Notes: generated from the letters alone by a model not told the origin. Positions 40,502 through 48,532 are shown, numbered from the stretch's first letter. The stretch is DNA of 64,000 nucleotides from Oleiagrimonas soli (GCF_000761445.1 NZ_KN196470.1:78142-142141); one strand, 5' to 3'. Program-made: numbers and translations.

Positions 40502-41854
40502 GTGAACACCCCGACGCACGCCGACAACGACACCATCGCCGCCATCGCCACCGCGCCCGGCGCGGGCGGCGTCGGCGTGGTGCGGGTGTCCGGTCCGCGC
40601 GCGGCGGCCATCGCCGCCACCCTGCTCGGCCGCGAACCCGAACCGCGCCACGCGCATCTGGCCTCGTTCCGCGAAGACGACGGCGCGCTGATCGATCGCG
40701 GCCTGCTGTTGCACTTCCCCGCACCGCATTCCTACACCGGCGAAGACGTGCTGGAACTGCAGGGCCACGGCAGCCGCGTGCTGCTCGACCTGCTGCTGCG
40801 CCGCGTCTGTGCGCTGGGCGCGCGGCTGGCGCGGCCGGGCGAATTCACCGAACGCGCGTTCCTCAACGGCAAGCTGGACCTGGCCCAGGCCGAGGCCGTC
40901 GCCGACCTGATCGCGGCGCGCTCGGAAAGCGGCGCGCGCGCGGCGCTGCGTTCGCTCGAAGGCGTGTTCTCCGAACGCGTGCAGATGCTGCTGGAAGCGC
41001 TGATCGCGCTGCGCGTGCACGTCGAGGCGGCGATCGACTTTCCCGAGGAAGAGATCGACTTCCTGGCCGACCCAGCCATCGCCGAGCAGATGCGCGAAGT
41101 GCGCGCGCAGCTGGACCGTCTGCTCACCGAAGCCCGCCGCGGCGTGCGTCTCAACGATGGCCTCAGCGTCGCCATCATCGGTCGGCCCAACGTCGGCAAG
41201 TCCAGCCTGCTGAACGCGCTGGCCGGCGCCGAGCGCGCCATCGTCACCGATATCGCCGGCACCACGCGCGACGTGCTGCGCGAGAGTCTGGATCTCGACG
41301 GCAGCCACATCGAACTGCTCGACACCGCCGGTCTGCGCGACAGCGACGATCCGGTCGAGCGCGAAGGCGTGCGCCGTGCGCGCGAACATCTGAGCCGTGC
41401 CGATCTGGCGCTGCTGGTCACCGACGAAGCGCACGCCGTGTCCGATCAGGCGCTGTTCGCCGGCCTGCCCGAGCGCGCGGTGCGCGTGGTCGTCGTCAAC
41501 AAGATCGACCGCGACGGCCGCGAGCCGCGCCACGAAGAACGCACCGACGCGCACTGGCTGTGGCTGTCCGCGCGCAGCGGCGACGGACTCGACGGCCTGC
41601 GCCGGCTGCTGCGCCGACAGGCCGGCAGCGACATCGAAGGCGCGTTCAGCGCGCGCCGCCGCCACGTGCTGGCGCTGGAAGCGGTCGCCGCGCACTTGGC
41701 CGCGGCCGACGAGACCCTGTCCAGCACCCGCGCCGGCGAACTGGTCGCCGAGGAACTGCGCCAGGCGCAGCGCGCGCTGTCGGAGATCACCGGCGACTAC
41801 CACGCCGACGATCTGCTGGGCGCGATTTTCGGATCGTTCTGCATCGGCAAGTAG
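40502..41854 (+). CDS. mnmE: tRNA uridine-5-carboxymethylaminomethyl(34) synthesis GTPase MnmE (TrmE)
   Basis: With MnmG it modifies the wobble uridine of certain tRNAs. The 450-residue protein has the N-terminal folate-binding domain (TIAAIATAPGAGGVGVVRVSGP), the G domain (GRPNVGKSSL, TTRDVL, DTAGLRDSDD, NKID) and the functional C-terminal FCIGK. It starts with GTG. Its last 18 bases are the left attachment site of the adjacent island, so the 3' end including the TAG stop probably came partly from the element while keeping the protein intact. Confidence 0.97.
   Translation: MNTPTHADNDTIAAIATAPGAGGVGVVRVSGPRAAAIAATLLGREPEPRHAHLASFREDDGALIDRGLLLHFPAPHSYTGEDVLELQGHGSRVLLDLLLRRVCALGARLARPGEFTERAFLNGKLDLAQAEAVADLIAARSESGARAALRSLEGVFSERVQMLLEALIALRVHVEAAIDFPEEEIDFLADPAIAEQMREVRAQLDRLLTEARRGVRLNDGLSVAIIGRPNVGKSSLLNALAGAERAIVTDIAGTTRDVLRESLDLDGSHIELLDTAGLRDSDDPVEREGVRRAREHLSRADLALLVTDEAHAVSDQALFAGLPERAVRVVVVNKIDRDGREPRHEERTDAHWLWLSARSGDGLDGLRRLLRRQAGSDIEGAFSARRRHVLALEAVAAHLAAADETLSSTRAGELVAEELRQAQRALSEITGDYHADDLLGAIFGSFCIGK
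41837..41854 (+). other. attL: mnmE 3' end / element junction
   Basis: TTCTGCATCGGCAAGTAG encodes Phe-Cys-Ile-Gly-Lys-stop. Its TGCATCGG core recurs at the other end of the AT-rich island. The same gene end is the known attB of the SGI1 family. Confidence 0.75.
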
Positions 41855-41858
41855 AAAT

Positions 41859-41930
41859 TTGTCCACAGTTGTCCATCTTTGTCCGTGTATCAAATATAAA
41901 GTATTGATTAATATATTTTTTATTGTCCAT
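41859..41930 (+). repeat. TTGTCC repeats, three of them exactly 10 bp apart
   Basis: TTGTCCA/G occurs at 41859, 41869 and 41879, one DNA turn apart, and again at 41923. They lie just inside attL and before the integrase gene, where integrase or excisionase sites are expected. Confidence 0.6.
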
Positions 41931-41968
41931 AGACTTCCAGGGACATCTAGTGAAAGCTCCCCAATTTT

Positions 41969-41986
41969 GGGACCACCTATGGGACC
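41969..41986 (+). repeat. GGGACCACC direct repeat, left copy
   Basis: GGGACCACCTATGGGACC recurs with one change at 48454-48471 near the right end of the island. An inverted copy of the related 13-mer lies at 42017-42029. These are probable arm-type integrase sites. Confidence 0.55.
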
Positions 41987-42016
41987 CGCATCTGTGCTAA
42001 GTTGAACAAATCAACT

Positions 42017-42029
42017 GGTGGTCCCGTTT
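42017..42029 (-). repeat. Inverted copy of the end repeat before int
   Basis: GGTGGTCCCGTTT is the exact reverse complement of AAACGGGACCACC at 48450-48462. It ends three bases before the integrase ATG and overlaps its ribosome-site region, so binding here could also regulate int. Confidence 0.55.
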
Positions 42030-42032
42030 CTC

Positions 42033-43349
42033 ATGGCAGTTAAAGCGTTCACAGATCGGTATCTAGAAAGTCTTCGAAGCAACCCGAGGACAAAGCGTTA
42101 CACCGTCTATGAGAAGAGTCCTCGATATGAAGGGTTCGCCGTCGAGGTCATGCCCACAGGGAGACTTTCGTTCCGGTATCGATACAGAATTCATGGCAAA
42201 CGGGAGAAGGTCACGATTGGCTTCTACCCCAACATGAGTCTTGCGACCGCTAGGCAACGCTACCGCGAGATGGTTGATCTAGTTCATCGGGGTATTTCTC
42301 CAGCGGAGGAGAAGAGAAATGCGAAAGCCAGATCAGCGAATACGGCAAATTTTGAGGACGTTGCGAAAAGGTGGATAGATGAAATTCTCCGCCCGTCCAA
42401 CAAAAATTCTCGCCAAGACGAAACGTATTTGAAGCGAGATATTTTGCCGGTTATCGGCAAGATGGTCCCTTCTGACATCGATCGGACAGCGTTGTGGACA
42501 TGTATAGAAAAAGTGCGTTCGCGAGGCCATGGACAAGCCGCGCGCAGGGTTAGAAGCGTGTTGAAGCGAGTATTTGACTATGCATTGAGCCGAGGAATGG
42601 TGATAGCGAACCCCGTAGCTGGAATAGACCCTCAGCATATAGCAGCGGTACGGCATCGTGATCGGGTGTTGACTTCGGAAGAAATTCCCATGTGGTTGCA
42701 TGCTATTGAGACTAGTAGCATTTCAAAACCTCAGAAATTAGCGCTACGTCTGCTCCTCTTATTACCGGTGCGCAAAGGGGAGCTGCTAGCGGCTAAGTGG
42801 ACTGACGTTGATCTCGAAAATCGAGTGTGGGATATCCCCAAAGAGAACAGTAAGAATCGGACACCGATACGGCACAGGATGTCGAATCAGGTGACTGCAA
42901 TCTTTATCGAGCTGCAGGAACTTTCGGCAGGAAGCGAATGGGTTCTTCCTTCTAGCAAAGGTCATGGCCAAAAGCCATTATCGAGTTCAGCGCTTAACGC
43001 AGCGCTTCGGGGTATTAATGGGCTTCCGCCAGGTATGGTAATCCATGATCTGAGGCGCACGGTTCGCACGTATCTTGCGGAGCTAGGCGTCTCAACCAGT
43101 GTAGCCGAGCTTTGCCTGAATCATCGGCCTACTGGTGTGGTGGGTGTCTATGATAGATCGGAGTTGCTGGATCAGCGGTACGAAGCCCTTCTGAGATGGG
43201 AGAGCCACCTGATTCATATGCTCACGGATTCTTCTGACGAGTGTTTTGAGCAACGGGAGCTTGACGGAGAGGTCTCACGGATACTGGATAGAGCAAGTAA
43301 TGACGACAGTCTAAGGCGATACTTATTGAATAGGCTTGCGATGAACTAG
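42033..43349 (+). CDS. int: Tyrosine-type integrase (P4-like, arm domain N terminus)
   Basis: The 438-residue recombinase has an N-terminal arm-binding domain (FAVEVMPTGRLSFRYRYRIHGKREKVTIGFYPNMSLATARQRYREMV), a core-binding middle and a catalytic C-terminal half with Arg in LLPVRKGELL, HDLRRTVRTYL (HxxR) and the nucleophile Tyr in VVGVYDRSEL. It would recombine attP with the mnmE 3' end. ATG 42033 follows the inverted end repeat; five extra codons are open upstream. Codon use is AT-richer than in its neighbours. Confidence 0.93.
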   Translation: MAVKAFTDRYLESLRSNPRTKRYTVYEKSPRYEGFAVEVMPTGRLSFRYRYRIHGKREKVTIGFYPNMSLATARQRYREMVDLVHRGISPAEEKRNAKARSANTANFEDVAKRWIDEILRPSNKNSRQDETYLKRDILPVIGKMVPSDIDRTALWTCIEKVRSRGHGQAARRVRSVLKRVFDYALSRGMVIANPVAGIDPQHIAAVRHRDRVLTSEEIPMWLHAIETSSISKPQKLALRLLLLLPVRKGELLAAKWTDVDLENRVWDIPKENSKNRTPIRHRMSNQVTAIFIELQELSAGSEWVLPSSKGHGQKPLSSSALNAALRGINGLPPGMVIHDLRRTVRTYLAELGVSTSVAELCLNHRPTGVVGVYDRSELLDQRYEALLRWESHLIHMLTDSSDECFEQRELDGEVSRILDRASNDDSLRRYLLNRLAMN

Positions 43350-43373
43350 ACGGGATTGCGTTTCTACACAAGC

Positions 43374-43787
43374 ATGTCAGACAGTTTGAATCCAGCTGAG
43401 AGAAGCAGAGTAATGTCCAAGGTCAAATCCAAGGACACGACTCCGGAAATGCTTGTTCGCCGGCTAGTCCATCGAATGGGATACAGATACAAATTGCATG
43501 ACAGGCGGTTGCCGGGAAAGCCAGATTTAGTCTTTCCGAGCCGGAAGAAGCTGATCTTTGTGCATGGCTGTTTTTGGCATCGACATGAAAGTTGCTCGCT
43601 CGCGAGACTCCCTAAGTCTCGTAAAGATTTTTGGTTAGCGAAGCTCGAAGGAAATCGCCAAAGAGACACGAGGCACTGTCGTGAACTCCGGGCTAGTGGA
43701 TGGGAAATCCTAGTCATTTGGGAGTGTGAAACGAAGCTGGATCATGACTTGCTTGCAAAGCGTTTAGATTTATTTTTGAAGGAATAA
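43374..43787 (+). CDS. vsr: Very short patch repair endonuclease Vsr
   Basis: Nicks DNA beside T:G mismatches that arise when 5-methylcytosine deaminates. The 137-residue protein shows the whole Vsr signature: SRVMSKVKSKDTTPE, LPGKPDLVFPSRKK with the catalytic Asp, VHGCFWHRHESC (zinc and active-site His) and the C-terminal WEILVIWECE. It lies 24 bp after int and 11 bp before the methyltransferase. An in-frame TTG 18 bases upstream is less likely than ATG 43374. Confidence 0.94.
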   Translation: MSDSLNPAERSRVMSKVKSKDTTPEMLVRRLVHRMGYRYKLHDRRLPGKPDLVFPSRKKLIFVHGCFWHRHESCSLARLPKSRKDFWLAKLEGNRQRDTRHCRELRASGWEILVIWECETKLDHDLLAKRLDLFLKE

Positions 43788-43798
43788 GAGGGGTTGAG

Positions 43799-45013
43799 AT
43801 GAAGTCGATAGAATTATTCGCTGGTGCAGGGGGGCTAGCGATGGGGTGTGAGCTAGCGGGCTTCGAACCACTAGCTGTAGCCGAGTGGGATAAATGGGCG
43901 TGTGATACCGTACGAGAGAATCAGAAGCGGGATTACCCTTTGGTACGTAACTGGCCTCTCTATGAAGGCGACGTCAGGGACTACGACTGGTCGTCTATAG
44001 AATCATCCGTAGATCTAGTGGCCGGAGGCCCGCCGTGCCAACCGTTCTCAATGGGTGGGAAGCATCGCGCTCACGATGATGGGCGCGATATGTTTCCAGC
44101 AACCGTTGATATTGTCCGACAGCTTTGCCCTAAAGCTTTCATTGTTGAAAATGTCAAAGGGTTGACGCGATCATCATTCGCTAATTATTACCAATATATA
44201 CTCCTTCAACTCGAATTCCCCGAAGTTGCAAAGAAAAAGAAAGAGGCATGGTTCGATCATCTACTTCGGCTTCAAGCGGAGAGGACGTCAGGAAGACGTA
44301 AGCGAAAATCACTGACATACAACGTAGTACCGACTCTAGTAAATGCCGCTGACTATGGTGTTCCCCAGAGGCGGGAGAGAGTTTTTATTGTCGGCTTCCG
44401 CGCAGATTTAGGTATCGAATGGAATTTCCCCTCGCCAACGCATAGCCTCGATGCGTTGCTCTATTCGCAATGGGTTACTGGGGATTACTGGGATCGGCAT
44501 GGTGTTAGTTCAAAGCGGCGTCCGCCTGTTCCGCAGAAGTATCAAGCGAGAGTCAAAAAGTTGCGATCCTTGGATGTACCACCTCCCGAGTTGCCATGGA
44601 AAACGGTTCGGGACGCTTTAGAAGGCCTTCCAGAGCCCCGTACTGACTCTGCACGTATGATCTCAGATCATAGACTTCAGCCTGGCGCCAAAGTCTATCC
44701 AGGTCATACCGGAAGCCCATACGATCTGCCAGCTAAGACTCTCAAGGCTGGAGATCATGGCGTCCCAGGTGGCGAGAATATGCTTGTCAGGGAAAATGGG
44801 ACTGTGCGCTACTTTTCAGTGAGAGAGAGCGCAAGGTTGCAAACTTTCCCAGACGGCTTTAGGTTCCATGGATCGTGGACTGAGACAATGCGCCAGTTAG
44901 GCAACGCTGTGCCGGTGTTGCTAGCTCAGCGGGTTGCCTCGTCTGTCCTAGAGCAACTGGCGCTTTCAGAACTCTCGCACACTAAGAGTTCACGCAACAG
45001 GGGTGCGGCATGA
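43799..45013 (+). CDS. DNA (cytosine-5-)-methyltransferase
   Basis: The 404-residue C5 methyltransferase has motif I (ELFAGAGGLAMGCELAGF), motif IV with the catalytic Cys (GGPPCQPFSMGG), motif VI (VENVKGL), motif VIII (PQRRERVFIVGF) and motif X (GNAVPVLLAQRVA). The target-recognition region lies between VIII and IX. It overlaps the endonuclease gene by four bases, so the two are translated together as a type II restriction-modification system. If the endonuclease assignment holds, the target would be CCGCGG. Confidence 0.94.
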   Translation: MKSIELFAGAGGLAMGCELAGFEPLAVAEWDKWACDTVRENQKRDYPLVRNWPLYEGDVRDYDWSSIESSVDLVAGGPPCQPFSMGGKHRAHDDGRDMFPATVDIVRQLCPKAFIVENVKGLTRSSFANYYQYILLQLEFPEVAKKKKEAWFDHLLRLQAERTSGRRKRKSLTYNVVPTLVNAADYGVPQRRERVFIVGFRADLGIEWNFPSPTHSLDALLYSQWVTGDYWDRHGVSSKRRPPVPQKYQARVKKLRSLDVPPPELPWKTVRDALEGLPEPRTDSARMISDHRLQPGAKVYPGHTGSPYDLPAKTLKAGDHGVPGGENMLVRENGTVRYFSVRESARLQTFPDGFRFHGSWTETMRQLGNAVPVLLAQRVASSVLEQLALSELSHTKSSRNRGAA

Positions 45014-45624
45014 GCAACGTAGTACCGTTCAATCCTCTCGATAAATTGGCTCTCGGAGAGAGTGTCGCGGATGCGCTTGAGAAGGCGGAGCTTTACACCC
45101 TGTGTTCTATTGAGGCATTTGTGGGAGCCGGCATATATGCTATCTACTACCATGGTGATTTTGCTCCGTATAAAGCGCTATCTGAGCGTAACCGAAATGG
45201 AATAAATTCATTAATCCCAATTTATGTAGGAAAAGCCATTCCAAAAGGTGGTCGAACAGGAGGGAATCTGAGCAGTCCGCCTGGAAAAGTTCTCTACAAA
45301 CGTCTTGCAGAACATGCGGATAGCATCCGCTCAGCAAGCAATCTGAATATAAAAGACTTTAGCTGTAGATTTCTTCTGGTTGAGGATACTTGGATTCCAT
45401 TGGGCGAAAATCTAGTCATATCAAGATATGTGCCGTTATGGAACAAAGTGGTTGATGGCTTCGGAAACCACAATCCAGGTAAAGGGCGCCATAAAGGGGT
45501 CAGGCCGAGGTGGGATGTTTTGCATCCAGGAAGGCATTGGGCGGAAAACTTGGAACCACGAAGTGAAACTCAAGAACAAATCGCACAAGAAGTAGTCCAA
45601 TTTTTATCAAACAATCTGATCTAG
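45010..45624 (+). CDS. Type II restriction endonuclease, Eco29kI-like GIY-YIG family
   Basis: The 204-residue protein has the GIY-YIG nuclease core: GAGIYAIYYHG (first Tyr), IPIYVGKAIP (second Tyr and Lys), LYKRLAEHADSI (Arg and His), LGENLVISRYVPLWN (Glu and Asn), and the Eco29kI hallmarks VVDGFGNHNPGKGR and WDVLHPGRHWAE. Eco29kI cuts CCGCGG. All expected catalytic residues are present, so it should be active. Its ATG overlaps the methyltransferase stop. The specificity is inferred from the family only. Confidence 0.92.
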   Translation: MSNVVPFNPLDKLALGESVADALEKAELYTLCSIEAFVGAGIYAIYYHGDFAPYKALSERNRNGINSLIPIYVGKAIPKGGRTGGNLSSPPGKVLYKRLAEHADSIRSASNLNIKDFSCRFLLVEDTWIPLGENLVISRYVPLWNKVVDGFGNHNPGKGRHKGVRPRWDVLHPGRHWAENLEPRSETQEQIAQEVVQFLSNNLI

Positions 45625-45686
45625 GTTTCAGGAGAACGTTCGCTGACTTATTCAACATAGCGCATAGTTGAATTTTGCAATGTGCT

Positions 45687-45726
45687 AAACATTAAGGGCT
45701 GACTAGTTAGTCAGCCCTTAATGTTT
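45687..45726. terminator. Bidirectional terminator, perfect 40-bp palindrome
   Basis: Two 19-base arms starting AAACATTAAGGGCTGAC and ending TTAATGTTT, with a 2-base centre, lie between the convergent endonuclease gene and the membrane-protein gene and include the latter's stop codon. T-rich ends on both strands suit termination in both directions. Confidence 0.75.
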
Positions 45727-46276
45727 CTACAACAAAAGCAGTATGATCTTTATCTTGCCATTTTACGGAATATTGGATATCGACGTCGCTCCCATCCGCG
45801 ATCACACTCGCTCTACACATACGAAAGTCACCATTCACACTTGAGTGTAATTCGGAAGAATCATTGATTTGGGAAAAAATGATCCCCGATCGTCCTGCAG
45901 GAGAGGTTCTGAGCACATTCATGAGGAGATTGGTTACATGTGGATCAGTGCAGGATGGAAGAGCCTGAGCTGGTTGATTGAATACAGTAAAAGCTATTAA
46001 CAATAGCCCTGTTGCCGCAAAACCAAATGATTTCAGTAACCTATTTTTTACTGGATGTGGGTTCGATTTAGCATGCTCGACCAATGATTTACGTTTAATT
46101 ATGTAAGCTGGAAATCCTATAATCCAGATTAGGAGAGAGGCTAACCCCCAGGCTCCGGCGGACATGTTGAATAATCCCGATCTATTTGGATCGTGACCAA
46201 TTTCATTCCTGCTCGCATCTAGGTATACCCATACTGCCGAAGCGCTTACAAGCAAAAGGATAAGCAATCCAGTCAC
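45707..46276 (-). CDS. Hypothetical membrane protein
   Basis: A 189-residue protein with three hydrophobic segments (TGLLILLLVSASAVWVYL; AWGLASLLIWIIGFPAYII; FGFAATGLLLIAFTVF) and a C-terminal domain of about 85 residues (from ALPSCTDPHVTN) with two Cys that probably lies outside the cytoplasm. No family recognised. It is cargo of the mnmE element, convergent with the restriction genes. Confidence 0.6.
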   Translation of the reverse strand: MTGLLILLLVSASAVWVYLDASRNEIGHDPNRSGLFNMSAGAWGLASLLIWIIGFPAYIIKRKSLVEHAKSNPHPVKNRLLKSFGFAATGLLLIAFTVFNQPAQALPSCTDPHVTNLLMNVLRTSPAGRSGIIFSQINDSSELHSSVNGDFRMCRASVIADGSDVDIQYSVKWQDKDHTAFVVETLRAD

Positions 46277-46326
46277 GATAATTTCCCCTTCGATAAGATT
46301 CTTTGCGGTCGGGTTAAATAAATGAA

Positions 46327-46476
46327 TCAGACTTTATGAACTGCTTGAGCTTTATAACCCGGGTTCTGTGATTCAGCTGTACGACGAGCTTCGTCGGGCG
46401 TAGAAGCGTGAAGTTCAACTACGAAAGTACCGCTGCCGCCCCCTGGACGACCCATCTTCACTTGGTAAAGAGCCAT
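46327..46476 (-). CDS. Hypothetical 49-residue protein
   Basis: A small soluble protein (MALYQVKMGRPGGGSGTF, then VELHASTPDEARRTAESQNPGY and a VHKV end). The pattern of a beta strand, then ASTPDEARR helix, is protein-like and unlike random frame. Function unknown. An upstream Met would add 14 residues. It lies 50 bp before the larger membrane-protein gene on the same strand. Confidence 0.5.
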   Translation of the reverse strand: MALYQVKMGRPGGGSGTFVVELHASTPDEARRTAESQNPGYKAQAVHKV

Positions 46477-46589
46477 ATCTTTTCCTTCACGAATCCGTAG
46501 ATAAGAGAAGCCCGACATACATCGCGGGCAACGTCAGACGATCAAATACTAAGGATTCCTGAGTATCCGGTCAACCCTGAAGCATTGAG

Positions 46590-46622
46590 CCTGTAGGCCT
46601 CATGTTCTTAGAGAACTACAGG
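46590..46622 (+). promoter_or_regulatory. Nested palindromes before the Xre gene, candidate operator
   Basis: Outer arms CCTGTAG (46590-46596) and CTACAGG (46616-46622) enclose an inner palindrome GTTCT-tag-AGAAC (46604-46616). They end one base before the Xre start codon, an ideal place for autoregulation. Confidence 0.55.
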
Positions 46623-46623
46623 C

Positions 46624-46941
46624 ATGCCTGGTCTATCACAGGGTACAAAGCTCGATATAGTCGCTATACGCCTCAAGCAAGCCAGGCTGGCTGCAGGACT
46701 GTCGCAGCGGGAGCTAGGGATCATGGCAGGGTTGGACCCTTCAGGAGCCTCAACCCGAATGAATCAATATGAGCGCGGGAAACATGTTCCGAATGTGGCT
46801 ATGCTGGCGCAAATAGGACGAGTCCTAAGTAAACCAGTCGCATACTTTTATACTATGGATGATAGGTTAGCCGAATTTTTAGCTGAATATGAAAAGTTAC
46901 CAAAAAGCAAGAAGGATAAAATTTTGGAAATCATAAGATGA
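46624..46941 (+). CDS. Xre-family HTH transcriptional regulator
   Basis: The 105-residue protein has a Cro/CI-type helix-turn-helix (IRLKQARLAAGLSQRELGIMAGLDPSGASTRMNQYERGKHVPNVAMLAQI) and a charged C-terminal tail (YEKLPKSKKDKILEIIR). It probably controls the element's genes, and nested palindromes directly before its start suggest autoregulation. ATG 46624 leaves no room for a ribosome site separate from the operator. Confidence 0.82.
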   Translation: MPGLSQGTKLDIVAIRLKQARLAAGLSQRELGIMAGLDPSGASTRMNQYERGKHVPNVAMLAQIGRVLSKPVAYFYTMDDRLAEFLAEYEKLPKSKKDKILEIIR

Positions 46942-47114
46942 ATATGATCTATTGAAAATCTGATAATCGAAGAAATAATATAAGTATGTTGATACCCTCT
47001 CACCTGGATCAATGGTCAAAATCATGGGTAACTTAATTCATCTAGCACGATATCTAAAGCATTGAATTAACGAGGAAATAAATTATTCATTGTAGTAATT
47101 TTGTGGACCCCTAA

Positions 47115-47648
47115 TTAACCAGCTAAACCATCAGGATGAAGCGCATAGATGTGATCTTCTATCAACCAATTTGAGTTTCTAGACTCCTTACAAACATACT
47201 GCATTGCCGCAGCTGCATCCTTGACGATTTGTACATCCATATTACCCTTGCTGACGAACTTTTTCCCATAAACAGGGTTCAATGTATTAGAAGCGCGGAT
47301 GAATGTATCCTTCAGCTTGTCCAAAGCCAGCTTAGTGCCATCTTTCTCTATGATCTCCTGAAATAAAAAATGGAAATGCGCGTTGCCTTTGCTCAGACAT
47401 GATACAGGCCTGAAAATTGGCGCCTCTTCTAAAACACACACCCCCTTTATGTGGGAATTATATTTCTTATAATATCTTCCATAGATGAACTTGTTCATTC
47501 TGCGGATCACCTTAGCTGCCATATTCTTTGCGTCGTGTTTGTTAATATCTTTCTGGAAACTTAGGGTGAGAAAGAATTTATATGGCCCAAACGATTCTAC
47601 GAAAGTTTTAGCGTATGAATGGCTTTTGAATTTTGTGATATAATCCAT
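47115..47648 (-). CDS. HUH-type Rep-like protein (possible YfjJ/inovirus Gp2 relative)
   Basis: The 177-residue protein has the HUH metal-binding motif in NAHFHFLFQE and a later Tyr in AAAMQYVCKES, matching the YxxK catalytic motif of single-tyrosine rolling-circle initiators. The N-terminal FFLTLSFQKDINK resembles motif I of such proteins. Together they suggest a DNA-nicking initiator or relaxase for the element, or a member of the YagK/YfjJ family found in prophages and satellites. ATG 47648 has AAAGGA eight bases upstream and is preferred to the Met 12 codons earlier. Family assignment is moderate. Confidence 0.6.
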   Translation of the reverse strand: MDYITKFKSHSYAKTFVESFGPYKFFLTLSFQKDINKHDAKNMAAKVIRRMNKFIYGRYYKKYNSHIKGVCVLEEAPIFRPVSCLSKGNAHFHFLFQEIIEKDGTKLALDKLKDTFIRASNTLNPVYGKKFVSKGNMDVQIVKDAAAAMQYVCKESRNSNWLIEDHIYALHPDGLAG

Positions 47649-47714
47649 GATGTTAATCCTTTTGTATAATAATTTAGATAACACTTAGGCTTGCTCGCGT
47701 GAGCGCGCAAAGGT

Positions 47715-47755
47715 ATGGATCATCAGTGGATACGCAAGCGTGGCATGGATTATCA
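47715..47755. repeat. Paired 11-mers 30 bp apart upstream of the Rep-like gene
   Basis: ATGGATCATCA (47715-47725) and ATGGATTATCA (47745-47755) differ at one base and are three helical turns apart. A shorter GGATGATGA follows at 47821. They lie in the 229-bp gap before the AlpA-like gene's end and could bind Rep or AlpA. Confidence 0.4.
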
Positions 47756-47877
47756 TAGACCACGTAATGATGCGATATAACTATTTATATCGGATTAACT
47801 TGTGTGAACCGGATGATGAATTTTTAGTGTAATCTACAGCTTAGCGTATTGATTCGTATTTTTATTGCTTTTTGAAT

Positions 47878-48114
47878 TCAATGTGGATTAAGTTTTTTAA
47901 TCCAATTTAAAATTTCATCCTCTCGCCAAGCAACCGCGCGTTCGGATAATTTTATCTGCCTCGGAAATTTACCTCCAGATATCATCTTATAAATTTGCGA
48001 TCGAGATAAATTAACCAAATCGATTACCTTGGGTAGCCTCAAAAGACGGGGTCGTTCAGCAAGATATAGTGATCGCCCGTATTTTTCTTTTTTATTGTGC
48101 ATATTTATTGTCAT
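47878..48114 (-). CDS. AlpA-family DNA-binding protein (candidate excisionase)
   Basis: The 78-residue protein has the AlpA/MerR-like winged helix: LLRLPKVIDLVNLSRSQIYKMISGGKFPRQIKLSERAVAWREDEILNWI. AlpA proteins are small regulators and recombination directionality factors of P4-like elements, controlling int or promoting excision. It lies at the opposite end from int, near attR. A Met at residue 5 is an alternative start. Confidence 0.85.
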   Translation of the reverse strand: MTINMHNKKEKYGRSLYLAERPRLLRLPKVIDLVNLSRSQIYKMISGGKFPRQIKLSERAVAWREDEILNWIKKLNPH

Positions 48115-48449
48115 ATTTTTACCTCTAAAAATTCAAATAATCGCGAATGCGAGCATGGGTCTGCGAAGACGAGGCAAATGATGCACATAGAAATTTTGTT
48201 ATGGAAGACCTTGAACAGATTGAGATTCATCCACAACTAAGAAAATTAACGCTTGAATTTTTTCTAAAGAGATTTTCGGACCGGGACTGTCTTGAGTTCG
48301 ACGTACTATTGATCTTATTTTTGAGCGATTTCCTGAATGTTTAGAAAAGGGATCGAAGGTCGAACACGATATAAAGATGAACGAAACATAAATGAAGGTG
48401 CTGTGGTGCAACGGATGAAGGTGGGGATCATTGCGGGTCAAGGCCCGTC

Positions 48450-48471
48450 AAACGGGACCACCTACGGGACC
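48450..48471 (+). repeat. GGGACCACC end repeat, right copy
   Basis: AAACGGGACCACCTACGGGACC combines the two left-end motifs: its first 13 bases are the reverse complement of 42017-42029, and its last 18 match 41969-41986 at 17 positions. Confidence 0.6.
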
Positions 48472-48532
48472 ACAAAAATTTTATCAAAAATTTAAATTCA
48501 TGTATTTCAGAAGCTTACATGACTATAAGACT

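Noticed and set aside
41855-42032. tRNA gene as the integration target of the island
   Set aside because: No tRNA-like fold was seen; the repeats at both junctions match the end of mnmE instead.
48147-48344. 65-codon frame near the right end of the island
   Set aside because: No ribosome site or recognisable pattern; it lies in the presumed regulatory and attachment region.
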